Shown piece by piece: positions 45,378 to 55,614 of a stretch of DNA of 64,000 bases. The DNA is from Morchella semilibera (taxonomy: Eukaryota; Ascomycota; Pezizomycetes; Pezizales; Morchellaceae). The notes under the pieces were generated by a model, which had not been told where the DNA came from, did no database searches, and worked only from the letters and a program-made list of their open reading frames with translations. The stretch is from NCBI GenBank assembly GCA_009192285.1, contig WBVU01000010.1:804111-868110 (forward strand), read 5' to 3'. The translations under genes and the position numbers were made by a program. The number at the start of each line of letters is the position of its first letter. Within the stretch, counting starts at the first letter, position 1.

Positions 45378-47586
45378 ATGATGATGATAATTAAAACCTC
45401 CTCCACCACGAGGGCACCCAGGGCGTCACAGGCCCTTAAACGCTTCTTTACTGTATGTCTATATGTCTATATGTCTATATGTCTATCTCTCTCTCTCTCT
45501 CTCTCCCTCTAGCTCTAGCTCTCTCTAGCACTACATACTTGGGGCGTGTGGGGGTTCAATCAGACCGGGAGTCTAACAAGATATAAACCACACAATTACC
45601 AGACCGACAACCGGAACCGCCTCACAACCTTCTTCGCACCCTCCGGTGGCATCGCCAGTGCCTCTTTCGGCGTAAAAGGTCAGTGCGCGCCAACTATCCA
45701 TGAGAGAAAAGAAAACATGAATGGGCAATCATTGACAGTGGTGCTATGCTGTAGAGGACGTCCACTCGCTTCTTGTACGGACGGGATACCTACGGCAGGT
45801 GTGTGTGCAGCGTCCTATTCTATACGGGGGGATACGGCAGAGTTAATGTAGGAGGTGGGGGAAAACCCGTAGGCCCATGCTGGTGTCTTTCACTACCTTC
45901 CTCTCGGCCAGCGCGTGCACGAGAAGCTAGAGCGCCTGGTAGACAAGCACATGCGCAGCATCGGTGAGACACCCTCTGAGTAAAGCATCTCGAGTGAGTT
46001 GCTAACGGCCCCCTGGAGGCGCCTCGAAGCTTGCGCTATCGACTCTCTCGAGTGAGAAGCTATGGGCAAAGACTGGGCGCCTTGAGAAAGGCGGCGCAGA
46101 GGTATTGTCCTCCCTCCCTCCTCACTGCCATAGCAGCTACTAGCTAATCTCCCCCCTCCCCCGGCCACAGCTCTTCCGCGTCAAGGACCGAAAAGGCGCC
46201 CACCTGCTCCTCTCCCCCACGCACGAAGAGGAAGTCACCACGCTCATCGCCTCCCTCGTCACCTCGCATAAGCAGCTCCCCCTCCGCGTATACCAAACCA
46301 CGCGCAAGTTCCGGGACGAGCGGCGCCCGCGCGCCGGTCTCCTGCGCGGCCGCGAATTCACCATGAAGGATCTGTACACCTTCGATAGTACGCCTACGGC
46401 CTCCCTCGAGACATACGCTGCCGTGCAGGGCGCCTACTATAACTTCTTCGCCGAGCTCAAGCTCCCCTTCCTCGTCGCCGAGGCCGACAGCGGCAACATC
46501 GGCGGTACCCTCTCGCACGAATACCACTACCCCTCCCTCTCCGGCGAAGACACCGTGTTCCGCTGCAACAACGACGCCTGCACCTACACCGCCAACACCG
46601 AAGCCGCCCGCACGCGCACGCCCGCCGCCCACCCGCAGCTCGAGGAGCCATCCAACCTCGCCGTATTCCACGGCGTCAGCGCTGACCGCAGCACCCTCTT
46701 CAACATCTTCTACCCCCGCGAGGCGCCCTCTGGCACCGCCAACGAGGTGAACGTCGCCGCGCTCCGCAGGCTCGCACCCAGTCTAGACCCCAGCGTAGGG
46801 TCCGCCGAGGCCCTCGAGACGTGGCGGGTGTGCTTCCGCGAGTACACGGAGGGGGCCGCGGCAGGGAGCTACTCCGAGATTGTGAACCTGTTTGACACGC
46901 GGCTGCCCTACAGCGTGATGGAGGCGAGCTTCAGCGGCCACAGCGACCAGCCCATGTTCCGCGAGTTTGTGGCCGACAAGCGGATCCCGACAACGGCGGT
47001 GAGCCGCGATGCGGGCACGGGGGAGCCGCTGAACCTGCTTAAGATGAAGGACGGCGAGGGGTGCCCCGCGTGCGAGACGGGGGTGCTGGTTGGGACTCCG
47101 GCAGTGGAACTGGGACACACGTTCCACCTCGGAACGCGGTACAGCGAGCCGTTGAAGGCGGTGGTCATGAACGCCGAGGGGAAGGCGGTGCCGATGGAGA
47201 TGGGGTGCCATGGGATCGGGCTGTCGCGCATGATCTCTGCGGTGGCAGAGGGATACCGCGATGACGCGGGATTGTGTTGGCCGCGGGTTGCGGCGCCGTT
47301 TGAGGTGATCGTGGTGGCGAAGGAGGAGGCGGCGCGGGCGGATGCAGAGGGCGTCTACGATGAGCTGGTGGGTGCCGGTGTCGATGCGCTGCTGGACGAC
47401 CGCGAGAGGGACTTTGTGTGGAGGATGAAAGACGCAGAGCTGGTCGGATATCCGGTGTGCGTGCTACTGGGACGGGGATGGAAGGATGGGCGGGTGGAGG
47501 TGCAGGTGCGGAATGGGAGGAAGCGGATGGAGGTTGAAGCGCCGGTTCTGAAAGAGACGGTGCTGAAGGCGCTGGAGGAGGCGTAG
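45378..47586 (+). CDS. AIM10: Proline--tRNA ligase, mitochondrial (bacterial type)
   Basis: Class II aminoacyl-tRNA synthetase charging mitochondrial tRNA-Pro. Proposed exons: 45378-45452, 45603-45678, 45755-45798, 45873-45963, 46019-46101 and 46171-47586, totalling 594 residues. Exon 1 (MMMIIKTSSTTRAPRASQAL) is a good mitochondrial targeting peptide. The joined text EDVHSLLVRTGYLRQ, AHAGVFHYLPLGQRVHEKLE, LALSTLSSEKLWAKTGRL and LFRVKDRKGAHLLLSPTHEE is classic ProS. Motif 2 lies in RKFRDERRPRAGLLRGREFT and motif 3 in MGCHGIGLSRMISAV. The C-terminal anticodon-binding domain has DALLDDRERDFVWRMKDAEL. Exon 2 ends at a GTCAGT donor, the same variant used by RPL17. Exon 1 is the least certain part. 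Confidence 0.93.
45453..45602 (+). repeat. Intron 1 of ProRS: ATGTCTAT repeat and (CT)n microsatellite
   Basis: The proposed donor GTATGT is part of the first unit of an 8-bp tandem repeat (ATGTCTAT, four copies, 45454-45485). This is followed by a CT microsatellite to about 45520 and the acceptor at 45601-45602. Confidence 0.7.
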
Positions 47587-47785
47587 ATACAGAAAGGCCT
47601 CTTGTTTCCTTCCGCTTCCTCCTGTGGCAGTCTCACATGTACATAAATCTCACATGAATCAACGCTGTAGTCCTTCACAATAGTTGATCAAGAGTCACAA
47701 AGCACTCCAATTGATTTTATCCAGCCCATAATCTACCCCACATCATCTCTACACTAGAAAGAGCGGGGGAAAGGGAAGAAACAGA

Positions 47786-47828
<43 letters not shown>

Positions 47829-47851
47829 GCATCCCACACTACCCTCCTACT
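47587..47851. repeat. Short intergenic region with (GA)n microsatellite
   Basis: 3' flanks of the convergent ProRS and GMF genes. A pure (GA) run of about 16 units lies at 47791-47823. Confidence 0.7.
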
Positions 47852-48435
47852 CTAATTACCCTCCAAAGTCTCCTTAACACCCAACACACCCTCCTCGTCC
47901 GACACCTCCAGCACCTTCCCCACCTCCGCCGTATTGCGCATCAGCTCCTTGGCCCCCGCATACAGCATGCGGAGCTCCTGGTTCGTCGTCGGCGGCATGT
48001 AGTACAGCAGCACATAGGGCGCGGCCCGTCTCCCAGACTTGAGGTCGAGCGGGTACGACAGCAGCACGAAGCGCGGCGTGTTATCTGGCAGCTCCTCGGC
48101 CAGCCTCTCTAGCGATGTGTACACCTCTGCGTCATCATCGGGGAGGATCTCGAGCGTTTTGCGGTCAATCTTGTCTGGTGGGTAGGCGGGTTAGCTTGTG
48201 TTTGTAGGGAAAGGGGGGGGGGGGGTAATGATTGTATTGCGGGTATTGGGGGGGGGGGGGGGGGTACAGATGATGGCCTGTGGGTCCTTGTGGCGCGAGG
48301 TCTGGAGACGGAACTTCCGGAGGGCTTCGCGCGTCTCGGGGGAGAAGGTATAGAGGCGAGCTTCGGAGGCCTAGAGGGGGGTTGGTGTATGGTTAGCTAT
48401 GGGCCAGAAATAGGAGATGATTGGAGAGGTACCAT
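47852..48435 (-). CDS. AIM7: Glia maturation factor-like, ADF-homology protein
   Basis: GMF proteins bind the Arp2/3 complex and debranch actin filaments. Coding exons on the minus strand are 48433-48435 (ATG only), 48268-48370 and 47852-48174, giving 142 residues, the usual length. The protein reads MASEARLYTFSPETREALRK, then FRLQTSRHKDPQAIIYKIDR, TLEILPDDDAEVYTSLERLA, FVLLSYPLDLKSGRR and PYVLLYYMPPTTNQELRMLY. All of these are characteristic of fungal GMF/Aim7. The second intron starts at a GTAC directly followed by a run of 17 C on the minus strand (G17 at 48248-48264). It is divergently paired with the HSBP1-like gene. Confidence 0.93.
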
Positions 48436-48899
48436 TTGGTTTTTAGGTAGTTAGAGGCAGGTTTATACAAAATCTACTTGGGATTAGTAGAAGAAGAATA
48501 GCAGGCCAATAGTAGCAATGATGGTTGTAATAATAGATAGTTGTTGTAGCGATAATAGTAGTAACAGCACCTACAAGAAGAGTATGTAGAGAAGGGAAGA
48601 GAGGAAGAGGAAGAGGAAGAGGAAGAAGAAGAAGAAGAAGCTATCAGAAGAGTCTCACCAACTTCATCTCGTAAGACAGCGGGGTCAACAACACCCTGGC
48701 CAGAGAGCAACACCGTTATGAGCTGAACCCTGTCTCAAAGCTCTGACCATCATCACAACCTCATGCAGCCCGCCCACTTGATACACAGAGATTCCCCCCC
48801 CCCCCCCCAAAGTCAAAGTCCAACCCTCACGCTTCCCCCCCTAACCACAACCTAAACCAAACCTCCCCCTCAAATAACCCATCCCCAGCTCTAAAAATC
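48436..48899. promoter_or_regulatory. Divergent region between GMF and HSBP1-like genes
   Basis: 464 bases. It holds a GAA/GAG repeat at 48603-48640 and a C15 run at 48794-48808. No TATA box was recognised. Confidence 0.45.
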
Positions 48900-49246
48900 A
48901 TGACCAACGACCCCCCAAAACCCGACACCTCTGCGACTACAACCCTCAACGACACCTCCACCGTAAGTCCCCCCTGACCCGTATCTCCGGACCCCCCTTC
49001 CCCCCCCCCCCCTCTCCCAGCCTCAACCCTATATAATAATAATAACAATAACTAACGCACAACCCTCAGCTAAGCGAGGACGCCCCCGGAGAGCTCACGG
49101 CCGTTGTTGACGAGCTCCTCGACAGTCTCAGCACAAAGTTCGCCAGCGTGTCGAGCGAAATCTTCGAGAAGATCGAGGCCATGTCGAAGCGACTCGACGC
49201 CATGGAGGCGTCGCTGCAACAGTCAGGCGCTGGCACGCCAAAGTAG
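48900..49246 (+). CDS. HSBP1: Heat shock factor-binding protein 1-like (HSBP1 family)
   Basis: Exons are 48900-48962 and 49070-49246, giving 79 residues. After a threonine-rich N-terminus (MTNDPPKPDTSATTTLNDTS) comes the HSBP1 coiled coil: ELTAVVDELLDSLSTKFASV, SSEIFEKIEAMSKRLDAM and EASLQQ. The heptad pattern of hydrophobic residues is continuous from about residue 28 to 72. In animals HSBP1 binds trimeric HSF1 and dampens the heat-shock response. It also helps assemble the WASH complex. The fungal role is inferred from family only. The intron (48963-49069) contains a C13 run. Confidence 0.9.
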
Positions 49247-49745
49247 GCCCGGCTGGTGCGATAGGGTGTCTGTAAAACGAAATCACTGCGAGGTCTATTG
49301 GAGCTGATTGGTTTTCAGCGAGTCTTCACTACTTCTTATTTTGTGGGGTTTTATATAATGGAGAGCGGAGTAGGTGTAATGGGATGGCGGTGCTGTATTC
49401 TTGTTTCTGCATATACCCATTTAAATGAGAATGTTTTTTTTGGGGGGGGGGGCTCACAAGTATCACACTGTGCAGCAAGGTTTGGACACAGGTTATCACT
49501 CGGATAATAAACAAAGATATCAAATCATTCAGCGATTAACAGCAGTGTAGTATTATATTAATTTATGAGAGCCACATAAATTTCTCCCCCCTTTACCCCT
49601 TTTTTAACAGCCGTACGATATCTAATAGATATCAACCCAAGATCGCATACGCAATCGTTTTCTAGACATAACTCCCCCACCCAAATAACTGGCTAAGCTA
49701 CCTTCTTCCTCTTCTTCTTCTTGTAAACTACTGATATCAGTATCT
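49247..49745. other. Intergenic, no gene
   Basis: It contains T8 followed by G11 at about 49434-49452 and otherwise AT-rich sequence. It holds the 3' ends of the HSBP1-like and F-box genes, which converge here. Confidence 0.5.
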
Positions 49746-50636
49746 CTAAAGATTATTAATAAAGATCCAGAGAAGCTGGATACTCTCAGCCTTGAACACC
49801 TTCAACTCCTCAAGCAACTCCTTAGGAACCTCACAGAGTGTCTCCCAGGCCCTTTCAGCGGTAGGCTTCGCAACTGCCGCAATCTTCCTGAGCATGGGAT
49901 TTTTGCGGCCTCTAAAGCCGACCATAAGCTCATAGTTGATCACCTTCCTGACCTTTCTCGGCTTCATGATGTACTGCATGAGCCTGAGCTCCAAGCGTTG
50001 CTGGTACGACATATACTCAAGCGGGAAGCCAACGTTCTCGAAACGTGACGCGACACAGTATACCCAGATTCTATAGAAGATCTTTCTAGGGAGCACACCA
50101 TCCCTCGGGAAGCCCGGCGTCCTCCTGAGCGAAATATGGATAGGGGTATCAACCCCGCTCACCCCACGAAAGACAAAGGGAATATCCAAATAGGATGGTT
50201 TGGTGTCCCAGGCTTTGCGAAACTGCTTGGCGCAGACGGCGTAGGCACGTTCGTTCGAGACGAAGCCAGGAATATCCTTACGGCTAAAGTTGAACTTGGT
50301 TGTGAGATCTCCGATGAGTTTGGCGGGGTCTGCAATAGGGTAGCTGTGACGTTGGCAGGTGAGGACCACAATTTTGTCAGGCCAGGCAGCGGCACCAACG
50401 ACCCTGCGGGCCATGCGGTTAAGGGTGAAGCTGGTGTATCCGTTGAAGACACGCAGACAGGTGGGGGAGGCACTGATTAGGGCATTGAGGTCCCCGAATG
50501 AGAGGAGAACTTCAAAAATTTCTAGAATCAGTTCAGGTGGGAACGATTCTAGTGGTGAATGAGGAGGAGGAGGGGGGGCATCCTTTGAGTCTTCCTTCCT
50601 GGAATGCTTGGAGAATAGACGGAGCTTGAGAGGCAT
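49746..50636 (-). CDS. F-box domain protein
   Basis: Single-exon gene of 296 residues with an ATG at 50636. A short basic start (MPLKLRLFSKHSRK) and a proline run are followed by an F-box at about residues 28-70 (LESFPPELILEIFEVLLSFG, then DLNALISASPTCLRVFN). In such proteins the F-box binds Skp1 and brings substrates to an SCF ubiquitin ligase. The remainder has no repeats I recognise and contains basic and aromatic segments (RKIFYRIWVYCVASRF, MKPRKVRKVINYEL). Many filamentous ascomycetes carry large families of such F-box proteins with unknown targets. No introns or frame problems were seen. Confidence 0.85.
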   Translation of the reverse strand: MPLKLRLFSKHSRKEDSKDAPPPPPHSPLESFPPELILEIFEVLLSFGDLNALISASPTCLRVFNGYTSFTLNRMARRVVGAAAWPDKIVVLTCQRHSYPIADPAKLIGDLTTKFNFSRKDIPGFVSNERAYAVCAKQFRKAWDTKPSYLDIPFVFRGVSGVDTPIHISLRRTPGFPRDGVLPRKIFYRIWVYCVASRFENVGFPLEYMSYQQRLELRLMQYIMKPRKVRKVINYELMVGFRGRKNPMLRKIAAVAKPTAERAWETLCEVPKELLEELKVFKAESIQLLWIFINNL

Positions 50637-51835
50637 TATGGATGCAAATGTAAAGAGACAGTCAAGATGAAGATTAGATATGACGAATTAACGGTGGCGA
50701 AGATGAGAGTTGATAGGTTATGATGATGAACCAAAGATTGTGGAATGAGAGGCGGTGAGAGGTAATGAGGTGGGAAATGTACCAGCGGAAGCGGAAGCGG
50801 AAGGTGTACCGACGAAATTGAGGGGTATACTAAGGAAGAAGATATACTGATATCAACGAGGGAGGTATGTTAACGAAGGAGATGATTGTTTATGATGAGT
50901 CTGAAGTGGTGAGAGATGATTGGATACGATGGGTTGAAAATAATGATATGGTGGTGTTAATCAGTGCCAGATCTCATTGAAAATGGTGCGATTGTGGTGT
51001 CTATCTTCCACGAGCAGCTTACAGGACGGGCCGGGACGAGTCGAATTGTGGGGGTAAAGACGGCTCCTGCTGTTGATGGAGTCTCCATGATAGGTACAAG
51101 TATATAAGTACATGTAAGTACATGTACATGTACATTAATTTAGTACATATAAGCACCCACAATACATGTATTTTGATAACCTGTGAGCCAAAACTATATA
51201 ATTACATGTAGGATACCCCTCGAAAGGAAAAGCCAGTAGAATATAGGTACATGTTTTGTAGCCTTATGTCAATTGGATCCCAAGCCCAATATATTTTCTA
51301 ACCCAAATATCTTACCCGTCTCCGAATTCACAGCTACAAAATGAAGTTAAAATGTGTTGAAGCATTCAAGCATTCAAGCATTCAAGCACTCAAGCACTCA
51401 AGGATAAAATTGAGGTTATTGCGGTTCCACATCAACTAATGCATAGCTTATAAGACCCGGAAACCCCCTTTCATCAACGATATACAGATGACAATTCTGA
51501 TGTGACAACTCTTCATAATTCAGAAATTACCGAAACAATACCGAGAATATAGCCAAGACAAAATAAATACTCTCAAAATACTCTCAAGCATACAAATAAA
51601 GGAAGGTACCATCTAGATATAACCCATTCTAACTTACGGTCTGTACACTCGCAGTCTATACACTTACAGCCTATACACTCACAGTCTATACACTCACAGT
51701 CTATACACTCACAGCCTATACACTCATAACCTGTAGGGGTATTTAGCAATACAGAAACAAAGGAAACATAGTTACCTCTAAATCCAAAGAAAACAGCCCA
51801 GTCTTTGCACAGAATCACAGCGGTTCGCACATTGG
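50637..51835. repeat. Intergenic region with a 15-bp and an 8-bp minisatellite and TACATGTA cluster
   Basis: Five TACATGTA octamers lie at about 51108-51210, three of them overlapping or adjacent at 51108-51133. An 8-bp tandem repeat (GCATTCAA) lies at about 51361-51402, and a 15-bp tandem repeat (CTATACACTCACAGT) at about 51639-51729. No conventional gene. Confidence 0.6.
51639..51729. repeat. 15-bp minisatellite, six units
   Basis: Units differ at one to three positions. Because the unit is a multiple of three, the minus strand stays open through it and reads as a Cys-rich E-C-I-D-C repeat inside an 85-codon frame (51573-51830) that starts six bases from the DIC1 stop. Whether that frame is translated is unknown. 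Confidence 0.75.
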
Positions 51836-53129
51836 TTAGAGCGTCACACTCGACTGCTTTTCCTCATGCATCCACCTCCAAACCTTCTTATGCTGCTCCA
51901 GGGCTATAAACGTCAAAATTGTTTGCGGTCCGAGCCTCATGAAACTTGGCACCCAGCCTCTAAAGATCCACCTTAAACCTTCTGCCTTGGTGATCTCTCT
52001 CACCAAGGCCCACACCCCATCAGTCCTGGTTCCCGCCATGACCCTCGTCTTGATCACGTCAACCGGCGAGCATATTGTTGTGGCTACCAACCCACTCAAC
52101 AAGCTCGCCGTGAAATGAGTCGCCATTCCATCATTGAATATTGGCAACAACAGGAGATACGACTTGAACTGGTCATAAGTTGCTAGCTGTGCGGCCGTCA
52201 TCAGCGCAGCTCGGACTGTGTTCGGCCAGACTCCCCTGAACAATGAACGTAGCCCTTCGTTGCGACCCATGCTAACAAGGCCATCAATCGCATGTTTATA
52301 GTTCCTCCTGAGGTGCGGAGGAGAGGCGAGATCTGATTGCATTCGGACATTTATTACATCAGCCGGGTTACCAGCGGCTCCACCGACCCTGTGATATGTT
52401 ATTATGACGTGGAAACAAGGAGAAGGTTGTGAGGACTTGGTTTACCAGCCGGAGGCCGAGGCTATCAGCACAAGTTTGAGAAATGAAAGCTTCTCGCCAT
52501 TGGACGTGAATTGGGTTTTGAGCTTCTCATAGACGCCAAAACGAGTGGTTGAGTAGGTTGCTACATGCATATCAGGGTCAGTAGCGCGCACTTTACTAAT
52601 TCAGAGTAGGAATAGCATCTAACCTTGTCGCAATAAACTTGCTGAGAGCTGTTATAACACGTGAGGTTAGGACAGACTGAGGTGTACCAAAACTAGACTT
52701 TCCGAGAGCCGGGATACTAACCCCACTATACAGTGCCAAAAACCCTATGACCCCCTTAATTACTACATCTTAACTTTATATCTCTAATTTTAAAAGGACC
52801 CATACCTTCATGTCGCGCGACATTCATGAATGTCCCAAACATAGTTTGTTTTAGACCAGGAGTTTTTGCAACTGTCTGCAATCTGACCTATGGTCCGATA
52901 AATATATGCATCAGCTCTGTGTAGTTTCCGTTTAAACTCGGGCAAACAAAAGTACCTTCACCAGATCCCTATTTCGTAATAATACGTTAGCGTCCAATGC
53001 TTCCCACTTAATAGGGGAACACTTGTGTACATATACATACAAAGGATGTGTAATAAATGCAGCCATACAGCTAGAACTACCCCCGAGCCAAAATGGGTAC
53101 TCCAGCGGCTGTTTTGTTTTCATGTTCAT
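51836..53129 (-). CDS. DIC1: Mitochondrial dicarboxylate carrier
   Basis: Inner-membrane carrier exchanging malate or succinate for phosphate. Seven exons on the minus strand: 53041-53129, 52956-52968, 52806-52887, 52722-52744, 52624-52648, 52446-52560 and 51836-52388. They sum to exactly 300 codons with the stop (299 residues). The protein starts MNMKTKQPLEYPFWLGGSSS, followed by the first carrier signature (THPLDLVKVR). It continues MFGTFMNVARHEGFLALYSG and LSASLLRQATYSTTRFGVYE. The second signature is NPADVINVRMQSD and the third SPVDVIKTRVM. NPADVINVRMQ and RGWLPSF-like text (RGWVPSFMRLGP) match yeast Dic1 closely. Exon 2 is a 13-base microexon encoding the core of the first signature; exons 4 and 5 are 23 and 25 bases. 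Confidence 0.94.
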
Positions 53130-53915
53130 TGTCTTGTTTGTCTATATTGGTGCTGAAAATGGTTGTAGCGACCATCTACGTACTTCGCAGAGCCCGTAAC
53201 CTTAGTACATGTAGTTGGTGTATGTGAAGCGCACGTGAGCTTTGCCCATATATACCTGAGGAACAGGGACCAGGTTGCGGAACAGACCGAAGCATAGGGT
53301 TTAGGGTTTTATCAGATAAGTGCTTAATGAGGGTAAGTACATGTAGTAACATGTATCGTCAATATCAGTTCTACAGGTACATGTATGTTTTAATAAATGC
53401 TAGACGTAAACTCTCGGATCCCGTATATAAAAAATTCTTCCAAAAAAAACAAACGAACTTTTAGAATATATATATAGTACAGTACTAGAGGACATTACCC
53501 TTAAAAAAAGCCCTACCGACGTACCATGATGAGTGAAAGAACATAGCTCATGGCCTTAACGGTCCCAGGAGCGACACATACAATCGTGAAAGCGCAGCCC
53601 CAGGTCCGAGTGGAGAAATATCATGTTAACTGGCCTAGAGTTCGATTCGATACACACTAGGGGCGTTAGGGTATATACTACATATAATAGTGGTCACTAC
53701 TGGGTGTCAATGATCGAAATGCGGCCCAAATGCGCGGCGCTCTCTTCTATGAGGTAACGTGCAACGATTGGGCAACAGCAACAGATAGAACATTTCATCC
53801 TGTTAAGGCTTCAATGTAAACCCATCAATCTTGCCATTTCATAAAACTACAAGAGCAGGTATTTATGGTGAGGGGTATGAGGGTTAAAAACCTGCGACCC
53901 CTATTTCCCTAGCAT
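53130..53915. other. DIC1 upstream region and spacer
   Basis: It contains three TACATGTA octamers (about 53203, 53338 and 53378), the nearest about 75 bases before the DIC1 start codon. No gene. Confidence 0.5.
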
Positions 53916-55109
53916 TTAATCCTCCACGGAGCCGCCAACCAGACTTAAAATACAGACCACATCGTTTCTGCGATACTCCATGGCGAGTCCCCAAGCGGTC
54001 CTCCCCTGGTCATTTACAATATTCAAGTCTGCTCCCGCTACGAGCAGCTCATTGACGACCTTAAGATTCCCCAACTTTGCCGCAATGTGCAGCGGCGTGG
54101 CTCCCCAGCGGTTCTTTGCATTAACATCCGCTCCCATCTCCATAAGAATCGGGACCAGCCCTGCCCAGCCCTCATAGTTTACAACATGGTGCAATGGAGT
54201 TCTTGACCACTGGTCCTTGACGGTGACTGAAGCGCCTTTCTGAAGGAGCAAATTAACTATCCACTTGCAACTGATGGTATCATGTTGCCGCGCCAATACC
54301 GCCTGCAGCGTCGTAAGGTTCTCTACATCGTGCTGGTCAACTGGAAACCCCCTGTCGAGCAGGAAGGACGTCATATTATACCCGCCTCTACACGCCGCGA
54401 TATGTAGCGGCCCTGAACCCTCCCGGAGGTTCGTCTGGAACATTGGTTGAGCGCCCTTTGCGAGCAGCAGCGCAGTCAACGGTTTATCCTCCGTCGTAAC
54501 GGCCCAGTGCAACGCAGTGTACGCCTTCCCGTTCCACATAAGCACCAGGTTCTCCGCCTCCTTCAGAACAAAGCTAACTAGTTCATCGTAGCACTCATCG
54601 GGCGTCTCGTGGATGATATCATATCTTGATATATCCTTCTTGAGGGTGGGGGCCGGGCCACGCATATACTCCATGACAGTGATTTTAGTCCCCTTTTCGA
54701 GAAGGGTTTTGACAAGTTCAATATTACCGTAGGCGGCGGCATAAAAGAGGGCAGTTGTGGAGAGTCGCTTGTCCCTACAGGCAAGCTTGTACAGACTCTG
54801 ATAAAGGACATGATTGAGACGGTTGCAAGTCAGGAGGAGCTTTTGCAAGTCCTTTGCCCGTAGGAACCCACCAATCATCATAATAATCTCGCTGGGGAGA
54901 TTGGAGAGCGAGGGGGCCTTATGTTTTAACGGATTAGTGATTTCTTCTTTTGCTGATCTATCGACGCTTGATGAAAGGCGAGAAAATGAGCTCTTTCTCT
55001 CAAGTTTTTCCATATCCTGGCCTTGAGTTGCGGGGTTGTGGCCGATTCCAGATTTTTGGCCGGAGAGGAGAGCCCAGAACTGGAGCCCAGAGCCATGTGA
55101 ATGACTCAT
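53916..55109 (-). CDS. F-box and ankyrin-repeat protein
   Basis: Single exon, 397 residues, ATG at 55109. An F-box-like segment lies at about residues 68-108 (LSNLPSEIIMMIGGFLRAKD, LQKLLLTCNRLNHVLYQ). Ankyrin repeats follow: TALFYAAAYGNIELVKTLLE, TALHWAVTTEDKPLTALLLA, GPLHIAACRGGYNMTSFLLD, TPLHHVVNYEGWAGLVPILM, TPLHIAAKLGNLKVVNELLV and a final TAWGLAMEYRRNDVV. This architecture is common in expanded fungal families. Ankyrins would recruit a partner and the F-box would link it to an SCF ligase; the target is unknown. It is divergent from EMI1, with 505 bases between starts. Confidence 0.88.
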   Translation of the reverse strand: MSHSHGSGLQFWALLSGQKSGIGHNPATQGQDMEKLERKSSFSRLSSSVDRSAKEEITNPLKHKAPSLSNLPSEIIMMIGGFLRAKDLQKLLLTCNRLNHVLYQSLYKLACRDKRLSTTALFYAAAYGNIELVKTLLEKGTKITVMEYMRGPAPTLKKDISRYDIIHETPDECYDELVSFVLKEAENLVLMWNGKAYTALHWAVTTEDKPLTALLLAKGAQPMFQTNLREGSGPLHIAACRGGYNMTSFLLDRGFPVDQHDVENLTTLQAVLARQHDTISCKWIVNLLLQKGASVTVKDQWSRTPLHHVVNYEGWAGLVPILMEMGADVNAKNRWGATPLHIAAKLGNLKVVNELLVAGADLNIVNDQGRTAWGLAMEYRRNDVVCILSLVGGSVED

Positions 55110-55614
55110 GACGACTAGGTGATATGGTCTTTAGAGGTGTAGGTTTTCAGTAGTAGTGACCTAGGTTGACAGAGAGGTTAGAAATCGCATGTAGATATAC
55201 CTGCTGCTGCTAGCACTAGAAGGGTGGAGAGGAGATGTATGAGTAGAGAAAGCAATAGAATACGGATTTTGGGTAAACCTGCAACATGAAAAATCACCAG
55301 TTCTCAGAATCATGAAGAATCACTCAACTTTTGAATTTCCATCCGCACTCCAAAAGTTTCCAGAATATGAATGTGATATCTAACTAAGCCCAGTTGAGTC
55401 CATTTTGCAGTTGGTCCGAATTCTCCTGCTGCCACCGAAACGCTGCCGCGTTGAACATAAACTACATGTACATGTATGCCAAGCTATCTATTGTCCACAG
55501 GCCATCACTCGACACTGCAGCTACTAACCGTCCCATTTACCCGGCTCTGGTTTTCCGTAATTTCTTGCACAAGCCGGACCACCTGTTACTAAGAACCATA
55601 CTACTCGAGCCAAA
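55110..55614. promoter_or_regulatory. Divergent region between the F-box/ankyrin gene and EMI1
   Basis: 505 bases. Two overlapping TACATGTA octamers at about 55462-55475 lie 140-150 bases before the EMI1 start codon. Confidence 0.45.

Noticed and set aside
46144-46671. Minus-strand frames opposite mitochondrial ProRS
   Set aside because: Gly/Val/Glu-rich shadows of a GC-rich coding exon. The plus strand carries clear class II synthetase motifs.
51361-51729. CRISPR-like array
   Set aside because: The repeats are direct tandem minisatellites without spacers, and the genome is eukaryotic.
51824-51850. tRNA D-arm-like word TTGGTTAGAGCGTC
   Set aside because: It overlaps the DIC1 stop codon region, and the following bases are DIC1 coding sequence. 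No T arm follows.
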